From Clostridiales bacterium (GTDB lineage: Bacteria; Bacillota; Clostridia; Christensenellales; DUVY01), in assembly GCA_031290295.1 (NCBI GenBank), contig JAITNT010000289.1, forward strand, positions 1 to 8,740: a DNA stretch of 8,740 nt, given 5' to 3'. Below the pieces are notes generated by a model. It ran no database searches and was not told where the DNA came from. It saw only the letters and a program-made list of their open reading frames with translations. How positions within the stretch are numbered: position 1 is the first letter of the stretch; each line of letters begins with the position of its first letter. A program made the position numbers and the translations under genes. This document shows positions 1 through 5,035 of the stretch, in pieces.

Positions 1-156
1 CGTTCGCCTCGTTATTACGCTGCCACGCGCTCTTTCTCGTTCTATCGTCCTTTTACTGTATCCCATTATCGCCGATATCTCCTCCGCCGTTTTGCGCTCT
101 CTTAATAAAATTTCTATTCGCAGCCTTTTTTGGTAGTCTATCTGTTTCCATTTCAA
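1..156 (-). CDS. IS30-like transposase, N-terminal part (runs off the left edge)
   Basis: The minus-strand frame gives 52 residues beginning (M)KWKQIDYQKRLRIEILLRE, followed by a helix-turn-helix stretch, AEEISAIMGYSKRTIERE. This is the pattern of the N-terminal DNA-binding region of IS30-family transposases: a 'Y..R..IE.LL' helix, then 'EIA..LG.S..TI.RE'. The catalytic DDE domain would lie outside the window. The proposed start is a TTG at 156-154. An in-frame TAA lies 14 codons upstream of it, and no in-frame ATG precedes the conserved helix. The nearby ATG at 149-147 is in another frame that stops after about 30 codons. Only a weak purine-rich stretch precedes the TTG. Whether the gene is intact cannot be judged. 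A generic HTH regulator is the alternative, but the spacing and wording of the helices favour IS30. Confidence 0.6.
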   Translation of the reverse strand, partial: MKWKQIDYQKRLRIEILLRERKTAEEISAIMGYSKRTIERERARGSVITRRT

Positions 157-231
157 GCTTCTTATGTTATTATATTCTCGCTCCGTTTAGTTTACCCTCT
201 TGTAGATTTTTGTCGCTAACTCTATCTTACA
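157..231 (-). mobile_element. Candidate outer end of the IS30-like element
   Basis: Upstream of the transposase start there is no other gene. A pair of 7-base inverted arms, TCTTGTA at 198-204 and TACAAGA at 228-234, brackets a stretch that reads on the minus strand, inward from 231, TGTAAGATAGAGTTAGCGAC. IS30-family ends commonly begin TGTA(A/G)AT-like, so the element may end near 231. The other terminal repeat and any target duplication lie outside the window, so the boundary is an inference. Confidence 0.3.
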
Positions 232-346
232 AGATTATTCTAAATGGAGCAACCTTTTTTACCCTTGCGTCATTTCTTTTTACAACTTGCCCCGAGGGCG
301 TGAAATTTTTTCGGCGCGGAAACAGGGTAAACGCCGCGTTATAGGC

Positions 347-399
347 GGGAGCGGGACGGGCGGGGAAAGGAATAGGGAAAGAGAAAAGGGGAAGTTAAA
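347..399 (+). other. G-quadruplex-capable, purine-rich tract
   Basis: Four G-runs (GGG 347-349, GGG 353-355, GGG 358-360, GGGG 362-365) are separated by loops of 3, 2 and 1 bases, which fits the canonical intramolecular G-quadruplex pattern. The purine run continues to about 399 with only a handful of pyrimidines. It lies in non-coding sequence next to the REP-like repeats. No function is shown by the sequence. Confidence 0.5.
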
Positions 400-401
400 A
401 C

Positions 402-438
402 GGATTGCCGCGTCGCTAGCCGCTCCTCGCAATGACGG
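402..438 (+). repeat. REP-like intergenic repeat, copy A
   Basis: The unit reads GATTGCCGCGTCGCT, a short variable part, then GCTCCTCGCAATGACGG. It recurs as an inverted copy at 480-518 and as a diverged direct copy at 574-616. The wording is like the widely seen bacterial intergenic palindromic repeats of the 'attgccacgtcgct...tcctcgcaatgac' kind. No open frame across the region looks like a protein. Confidence 0.6.
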
Positions 439-479
439 ATAGGGTGAATTGTGTATAGGGTGCGGGTAAGCAACTACAG

Positions 480-518
480 TTGTCCTTAGCGAGGAGCTGA
501 AAGCGACGTGGCAATCTA
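480..518 (-). repeat. REP-like intergenic repeat, copy B (inverted)
   Basis: Read on the minus strand this gives GATTGCCACGTCGCT, four variable bases, then GCTCCTCGC and a diverged tail. It matches copy A over most of its length. With copy A it makes an inverted pair with arms of about 37 bases and a spacer of about 41 bases, so the transcript could fold into a long stem. Confidence 0.55.
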
Positions 519-573
519 GAAACCGCCTGCTGCATGGCGGTAACCCGAAAAGGAAAGAGGATAAAATTAAACC

Positions 574-616
574 GGATTCCTACGTAGCTGACGCGCTTCT
601 GAATGACAATGACGGC
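574..616 (+). repeat. REP-like intergenic repeat, copy C (diverged)
   Basis: This is a decayed copy in the same orientation as copy A. The GGATT start, the ACGTAGCT core, the CGCTTCT stretch and the AATGACGG end align with copy A with scattered substitutions and a few inserted bases. Confidence 0.4.
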
Positions 617-698
617 TTTTAACCGTACAATACGAGTACCCCTATGCACATCCGGATAGACTAAACCTCTTTAAGACCGACTGAATCGGATTAAGCAA

Positions 699-727
699 GA
701 CAAGCCGCCCGTAAAGGGCGGCTTGTC
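699..727 (+). other. Strong 12-bp hairpin without a T-tract
   Basis: Perfect 12-base arms GACAAGCCGCCC (699-710) and GGGCGGCTTGTC (716-727) enclose the 5-base loop GTAAA. The stem is long and GC-rich like an intrinsic terminator, but there is no T-run after it on either strand and no gene visibly ending next to it. It may be a terminator remnant or a structured repeat. Confidence 0.55.
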
Positions 728-730
728 GCA

Positions 731-780
731 GCGCCGATTCACGTTTGGTCGATTCCCTTGCGCGCATTCACGTTTGATCG
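731..780 (+). repeat. Direct repeat pair, 21-base units 29 bases apart
   Basis: Units at 731-751 and 760-780 share the core ATTCACGTTTG(G/A)TCG, 14 of 15 bases identical, and about 18 of 21 over the whole unit. They lie between the hairpin and the promoter of the PadR-type gene. They could be binding sites or a small tandem duplication. Confidence 0.45.
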
Positions 781-831
781 GCTTTTCACGTCCGCGCGGC
801 TTAGTGTTTGCGCTATTTAGCGAAATTTGAT

Positions 832-852
832 GTATTATGTCACACATAATAC
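832..852. promoter_or_regulatory. Perfect 9-bp dyad, candidate operator
   Basis: GTATTATGT (832-840) and its exact reverse complement ACATAATAC (844-852) flank the spacer CAC. The dyad is centred about 42 bases upstream of the -35 box of the PadR-type gene. Known PadR operators contain ATGT/ACAT half-sites, usually with a longer spacer than the 3 bases between them here. Binding by PadR itself or by an upstream activator are both possible. Confidence 0.45.
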
Positions 853-883
853 TTAATTTTATGCCGTTATAACCGTAATTTTA

Positions 884-912
884 TTGACACAAAACCGCAG
901 ATATTATATAAT
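884..912 (+). promoter_or_regulatory. Consensus sigma-A type promoter of the PadR-type gene
   Basis: TTGACA at 884-889 and TATAAT at 907-912 both match the consensus completely, with exactly 17 bases between them. Transcription should start near 919, giving a leader of about 37 bases. The -10 box is inside a perfect 14-base palindrome at 901-914. A second dyad begins at about the start point. Such a strong promoter usually needs a repressor, which fits autoregulation by the encoded PadR domain. Confidence 0.8.
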
Positions 913-920
913 ATTAACAA

Positions 921-931
921 TAGACAGTCTA
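921..931. promoter_or_regulatory. Small dyad at the transcription start, candidate operator
   Basis: TAGAC and GTCTA are perfect 5-base inverted arms around a single A. The site begins about where transcription should start, which is a position where a bound repressor would block initiation. It is short, so chance occurrence is possible. Confidence 0.35.
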
Positions 932-955
932 ATATAAAATCTACGGCGGTAATAT

Positions 956-3217
956 ATGATAACAAGTATACACAGCGATCTTATAAGAGGAAACGTCAAC
1001 ACCATTATTCTAAAGGCGTTATTCGAAGGCGACCGTTACGGTTATGAAATTTGCAAGGAAATCGAATTTCGTTCCAGCGGTCAATATATTCTCAAGCAAC
1101 CGACCTTATACAGCTGTCTTAAGCGTCTTGAGGATCAAGAATATATTTCCGCCTACTGGGGCACAAAAACTCTCGGCGGCAGGCGCAAATATTATTCGCT
1201 CACGCCTAAAGGTCGGGATATTTTCGTCAAAAATCAAACGGAGTGGGAATACACGCGCACGGTAATCGACAGGCTCGTTTCCGACAGAGAATTCGACCTG
1301 AACGCGCTTCCGCCTATGGACGGCGAGCGGCGCAACCGCGGAACGGCGGTGAAAAAAAGCGCGGCGTCTTACTCGTCCGTAATTGTAGACGAGGACACAT
1401 CGGAAACGCATACGCACACCGTCATAAATACGGTCGACGAGGAAATAATCAACCGCACCTTAATTAATGAGCTTGCCGAGAATACGACGACCGTTTATAC
1501 CGAAACTAACGATATTTTATCGGAGTATGACCGCAAGCAAGCTTCCGGGGCTAATTTTTCGGAAGCCTCGGAGGACGCGGAACGGGCTTTTGAGGATTAC
1601 GGCAACGACGGCAGTAATGTCGATACCAAAACAGACGTGCTTTATGCGGAGGGCTATGACGGAGTAAATACCGAATACGCCGAGGAGCCCGAAACGATAA
1701 CGGAACGCCCCGCGTCCGAGCAACCGCAACGGGCTGCCGAGCCGCCCTCCTCCGCAGCTCCGGCGGCAATAGAGAAACCCGCGGCGGCAGTCCCGGCGGA
1801 AACAGAGCAACCCGCGGCGGCCGAATACGATCCGAATGCGGCGGATTATTTTTCAAGGATACGTCAACGCTTTCAAGCCGTTAACGATAACTCGTACGCC
1901 TCTCTTATTCTCAATCAAACCGCTCCCGAGCAGCGCGCTCCGGCGGCGCCCGTTTACAGCCTTGAGGATTTCGGTTCGGAAGTCGATGCCGTTGAAGAAG
2001 AAAGCGAATACAACGCCGTAAACGATACGCAAGCGAATCCGGCAAAGGAAGCGTACGAGGAAGCCGCCGCCACGCTAAGCAGCGCTAATCGGGGAATATT
2101 TGAACAAACGACCGTTATTAACAGAAGCTATACCGAAATCAACGACAGCGAAACGGTGGTAAACTCGGCGCGCACAAGCAGAACCGAGGAGGTCGCCGCC
2201 GTCGATATTGAAAAGCTGCGGCGCGAGCACGTTGCCGCGGCGGAAATACTCTATCGGCGTTCGGAGGAAGCCGCCGCGGAAAAAGCCGCGCAGGAAGCCG
2301 CCGCCCCAGCCGAGGAGGTCAAGGGCTTGAATATCCGCAGAAATACTTCTATTTATGACGAAACGCCGGTTGAGGCGTTGCCTAACGATTACAAGCCCGC
2401 CGCCGATAATACCGTGAACGAATTTTTCGCGCCTCAAGCCGCGGAAAGCCAACCCGCTTTTGCGGCGCAACCGCCGCAACAACCGTTGCAACAGCAACAA
2501 CCGCAACAGGCGCAACAACAGCCCGAGCCCGCTTATTATCAAACCGCACAGCCCGCCGAGCCTGTGCTTCAGGCGCGGTACGCTTATGAGGGACAAGGCT
2601 CGCCGTCCGTTTCGGACGATTTTGCGGACAAGGAATACAAAAAAATATTGGGCAGGCTGATACGGAACGACCAACCGCCCCAAACGGTCGCCGCGACGGC
2701 GCAACAACCCGCGCTTACCTCGCCAGAATACGTTATCAAGCCTCACGATAAGCGTTCGCTGTCGGATTATAATTCAAAGTATTATATTTACTCCAACAAG
2801 CTTAGGTTCGTGCAGTATACTATTACCGCGGCAATCATGCTTGTGGAGGTGCTTATAACCTTTTTGATAGTTAATCTGGTACTGCAAAACGGTTCGGACG
2901 CGGGCGCGCTTTATATTGCGGGAATCAGCGCGGCGATCGCGCTTGTTATCATTGCGGGCGGCTTATTCCTCGCCGCGCCCGCGTATAAAAAACGCGTCGA
3001 CTTCTCGCCTGGGACAACCCTTGTCTATAAGTTTTTCGCCTTTCTTTTATGCTCTATACTTACCGTAGCTATAAATATTTGGATCGATAAAAACATCTTT
3101 ATGACCGCCGAACATTTAATCAGAATAGTTTTACCTATAATTCTTTTGACGAACTTTTTGCTGTCAAGCATAATATTCGGCTATCTGTACAAGTCAAAAA
3201 TATTTGCGGCGCAATAG
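956..3217 (+). CDS. PadR winged-helix protein with a long disordered linker and four C-terminal membrane helices
   Basis: Residues 8-95 form a PadR-family winged helix, with GDRYGYEI at 25-32, the recognition-helix stretch LYSCLKRLE at 51-59 and the wing GGRRKYYSLTPKG at 74-86. The usual C-terminal dimerisation helices of PadR proteins are absent. From about 110 to 600 the chain is low-complexity and probably disordered: acidic and Thr-rich first, then Ala/Pro/Glu-rich, with a Gln/Pro-rich run at about 505-524. Four hydrophobic segments follow at about 617-643, 652-676, 689-712 and 721-744. Ordinary PadR repressors have about 110-200 residues, so 753 is exceptional. The ATG at 956 is preceded by GGCGGT, 5 bases away, and by a perfect promoter. 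It is monocistronic and convergent with the next gene. I infer a membrane-anchored transcription regulator that senses an envelope or membrane signal. The ligand and target genes are unknown. Confidence 0.85.
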   Translation: MITSIHSDLIRGNVNTIILKALFEGDRYGYEICKEIEFRSSGQYILKQPTLYSCLKRLEDQEYISAYWGTKTLGGRRKYYSLTPKGRDIFVKNQTEWEYTRTVIDRLVSDREFDLNALPPMDGERRNRGTAVKKSAASYSSVIVDEDTSETHTHTVINTVDEEIINRTLINELAENTTTVYTETNDILSEYDRKQASGANFSEASEDAERAFEDYGNDGSNVDTKTDVLYAEGYDGVNTEYAEEPETITERPASEQPQRAAEPPSSAAPAAIEKPAAAVPAETEQPAAAEYDPNAADYFSRIRQRFQAVNDNSYASLILNQTAPEQRAPAAPVYSLEDFGSEVDAVEEESEYNAVNDTQANPAKEAYEEAAATLSSANRGIFEQTTVINRSYTEINDSETVVNSARTSRTEEVAAVDIEKLRREHVAAAEILYRRSEEAAAEKAAQEAAAPAEEVKGLNIRRNTSIYDETPVEALPNDYKPAADNTVNEFFAPQAAESQPAFAAQPPQQPLQQQQPQQAQQQPEPAYYQTAQPAEPVLQARYAYEGQGSPSVSDDFADKEYKKILGRLIRNDQPPQTVAATAQQPALTSPEYVIKPHDKRSLSDYNSKYYIYSNKLRFVQYTITAAIMLVEVLITFLIVNLVLQNGSDAGALYIAGISAAIALVIIAGGLFLAAPAYKKRVDFSPGTTLVYKFFAFLLCSILTVAINIWIDKNIFMTAEHLIRIVLPIILLTNFLLSSIIFGYLYKSKIFAAQ

Positions 3218-3311
3218 GCCGCCCTTATCGGATGGAATAAGCGTCCGTAAACGGGTGCGTTATACGCGTTTTGCCGCGAAATCCAAGCGCGAACACGGGA
3301 GAATGCCGATA

Positions 3312-4277
3312 TCACAGCTCGGGTTTATCCTTATGCGCGAAGCCGTGCTCCTTGCGCCGTTTTGCGCCTTTATCGAACAGCTCGACGAGCTTTTCCTGAT
3401 ATTTTGTAAGCAGTACGAACAGCGCCGCCGCCGCGATAAACGCGGCTATCCAAACCCATATGCCCCACCCTCCGAACGGTATCACCTCTCCCGTCCCGAA
3501 AAAGCTGTAAAAAGCCAGCATCACCGGGCGCGTTAGCAATGTGACGATAAAAAAATAGCCGAATTTCATGGTAGTAAGCCCCGCCACCATACACAGAATG
3601 TCGTCGGGAAAAGCGGGGAAAAGCATCATGAGTATAAAAACGAATCTGCCCTTGTTGTTAAGAATATCGCGGTATTTGGTTGTTTTTTCCTCGCCGACTA
3701 TCCAGTTTACAATTTTCGGACCGAAAAGCCTGCCTATATAAAAGCAAATGACCGTGCCTATCATGACGCCGACGGTACAATAAATGAAGCCCTCTAAGCG
3801 TCCGTAAAGCGCCGTTCCTACCAAAGACACTACCAACGCCGGTATAGGCAAGACGACGGTTTGCAGAATAGTCAGCAGAATAAAAACGACCTTACCCCAC
3901 GGTCCGGTCGAAAGAATAAAGCTTTTTATCAGCTCGATGTTGCTTAAATCCTGAAAAACGCCGTACGCGTCTAAAATAATATACGATATCAGAATGAGCA
4001 ATGCGGATATGTCCGCCGTTACCGTGAACTTAAACGCCGCGACGCGCCCCTTCAACGGTAAAAGCACGCCCAAAAAAATCAAGGCGGCGAGTACGGTATA
4101 TATGATAATTCTTAAATACAGCGGAAATCCCGCGGTAAATACCGTGCACAAAATCAACATGGCAAAGCACATCGCCTCGTTAAAAATCATCAGCGCAAGC
4201 CCTTTGTTTTTCTTCCCTTCGGGCGAGGCGGAAATTGCCGAGGGCGCGGTTATTTTATGCGGATTTTGTTCCTTCAT
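3312..4277 (-). CDS. TVP38/TMEM64 (DedA-like, VTT-domain) membrane protein
   Basis: This is a 321-residue polytopic inner-membrane protein. The N-terminal 28 residues are hydrophilic, three hydrophobic segments follow (about 29-50, 55-76, 84-104), and the VTT/SNARE-associated domain covers about 125-265. The signature is clear: the LPIPALVVSLVGTALYG re-entrant stretch at 143-159, GVMIGTVICFYIGRLFG at 170-186, and RFVFILMMLFPAFPDDILCMVAG at 211-233. The last helix is at about 272-291, with a basic cytosolic tail. DedA/TVP38 proteins are linked to lipid scrambling and membrane homeostasis, but the substrate cannot be read here. The ATG at 4277 lacks a Shine-Dalgarno sequence and sits next to a -10 box. 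An alternative ATG at codon 30, behind AAAGGG, would remove only the hydrophilic leader. The gene is convergent with the PadR-type gene, and the 94-base gap (3218-3311) shows no clear terminator. Confidence 0.85.
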   Translation of the reverse strand: MKEQNPHKITAPSAISASPEGKKNKGLALMIFNEAMCFAMLILCTVFTAGFPLYLRIIIYTVLAALIFLGVLLPLKGRVAAFKFTVTADISALLILISYIILDAYGVFQDLSNIELIKSFILSTGPWGKVVFILLTILQTVVLPIPALVVSLVGTALYGRLEGFIYCTVGVMIGTVICFYIGRLFGPKIVNWIVGEEKTTKYRDILNNKGRFVFILMMLFPAFPDDILCMVAGLTTMKFGYFFIVTLLTRPVMLAFYSFFGTGEVIPFGGWGIWVWIAAFIAAAALFVLLTKYQEKLVELFDKGAKRRKEHGFAHKDKPEL

Positions 4278-4284
4278 GTCTTAT

Positions 4285-4290
4285 ATTATA
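4285..4290 (-). promoter_or_regulatory. -10 box next to the TVP38-like start codon
   Basis: On the minus strand TATAAT (4290-4285) is followed by seven bases and then the ATG at 4277. Initiation at the normal distance would begin at or within a base or two of the ATG, giving a leaderless message. No good -35 box is visible at 16-18 bases upstream, so the promoter is tentative. Confidence 0.35.
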
Positions 4291-4331
4291 TGCCGGAATA
4301 AAGGGTACTATACCCCGGAGCAAAACGCGGG

Positions 4332-4357
4332 CTCGCTCCGCCGGCGAGGGATTTTTT
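4332..4357 (+). terminator. Hairpin followed by a T-run
   Basis: CTCGC (4332-4336) and GCGAG (4344-4348) form a 5-bp stem around a 7-base loop, with six T residues at 4352-4357. It is oriented for plus-strand transcription, but no plus-strand gene ends here. On the minus strand the same stem is followed six bases later by TTTT, so it could weakly end the operon from the right. Confidence 0.4.
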
Positions 4358-4367
4358 GTTTAACCGT

Positions 4368-4393
4368 GGCAAACGTTTGAAAATGCGTTTGCC
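4368..4393. other. Perfect 8-bp hairpin downstream of the minus-strand operon
   Basis: GGCAAACG (4368-4375) and CGTTTGCC (4386-4393) pair exactly around a 10-base loop. The hairpin lies 55 bases beyond the stop of the ADP-ribosylglycohydrolase remnant. No T-run follows on either strand, so it may protect the 3' end or be one half of a composite terminator with the adjacent hairpin at 4332-4348. Confidence 0.4.
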
Positions 4394-4447
4394 CTGCGGT
4401 CGCCCCTTAGCGGACGGCGGGTAATTTCCTGTACGGGCGGGCCTCTC

Positions 4448-5016
4448 TCAGTTAAAATTGCCGTTAGAGTGGCCGCGCAGTGTTTCTATCAATGCCTTGG
4501 GTATTGCGCCCATGCCGCAAATTAGTCCGGCGAGGCTTCCCGCCACTGCCGCGACTGTGTCCGTGTCACCGACTAGATTCATGGCGGCGAGGACACAATC
4601 CTTATAGCTTGTCGTATTGCCTAAACACCAAAGCGCAGCCTCCAAGGCGTCCACAACATACCCGTTGCTTTTTTTGTTCCGCTTTGTGACAAAGCAAAAA
4701 AATTAGACAAGCGCAGGCGATTAAAGCTTCTAACTTTTGGCTATTCATTTCGCTTGCCACCGTAATTACGCTTTCGCGGAACGGCCATTTCGCAGTATCG
4801 TCTGCACAAGGCGATTCCGTCCATTAAAGCAAGCGTCATGCTCGTATCATCCGACCAAGTTCCAGCGGGCTTGTTATATGCCCCGTGTCCCACCATATCA
4901 ACACAGGGCGATTTTGCTATTTCTTCTCGCCTACAAAGCTCATACGGAACGCCGAGCGCATCGCCGATAGTCAAGCCAAATATTCAGTTTTCGATTGTTT
5001 CTTTGCTTATTTGCAT
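4448..5016 (-). pseudogene. ADP-ribosylglycohydrolase, broken (early stop and lost middle)
   Basis: The enzyme family removes ADP-ribose from proteins or related substrates using two Mg ions. An ATG at 5016 behind GGGGAG (5026-5021) starts MQISKETIEN, then hits TGA at 4986-4984. The same frame continues as IFGLTIGDALGVPYEL and reaches the first metal site GTWSDDTSM, ending sensibly near 4810. The C-terminal part resumes at about 4672 with SNGYVVDALEAALWCLG and includes the second metal site GDTDTVAA, finishing at 4448 with the usual IPKALIETLRG end. About 150 residues normally found between the two metal sites are missing. They are replaced by about 140 bases that do not translate into family sequence and carry stops in the C-terminal frame. 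Family members have about 260-300 residues; fewer than 150 are recognisable here. The TGA may come from CGA (Arg) or TGG (Trp). It is the last cistron, 19 bases after the VWA gene. Confidence 0.85.
4681..4695. repeat. Palindrome inside the broken ADP-ribosylglycohydrolase
   Basis: GCTTTGTGACAAAGC is a perfect 7-bp inverted repeat around one G. It has a T7 run a few bases to its left (4669-4675) and an A7 run immediately to its right (4696-4702). It sits at the edge of the non-homologous segment that replaces the enzyme's middle, so it may mark an insertion or deletion scar. Confidence 0.45.
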
Positions 5017-5035
5017 ATTGCTCCCCTTTCCATAT

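Noticed and set aside
416..649. 77-residue minus-strand open frame
   Set aside because: It runs through the three REP-like repeats, its sequence mirrors them, and it has no ribosome binding site or domain.
731..780. CRISPR array
   Set aside because: There are only two imperfect units, an 8-base spacer and no cas genes.
2075..2746. 223-residue open frame antisense to the PadR-type gene
   Set aside because: It is rich in Arg, Leu and Gly because it is the complement of the Ala/Pro/Gln-rich linker; it has no plausible start signal or known fold.
3218..3311. Bidirectional terminator between the convergent genes
   Set aside because: Only short stems such as GCGT-TAT-ACGC at 3257-3267, followed by GTTTTG, are visible; there is no convincing stem with a T-run on either strand.
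4984..4986. TGA read through as Trp or selenocysteine
   Set aside because: Neighbouring genes end properly at TGA and use TGG for Trp. There is no selenocysteine-type hairpin directly after it, and the gene's middle is also missing, so decay explains it better.
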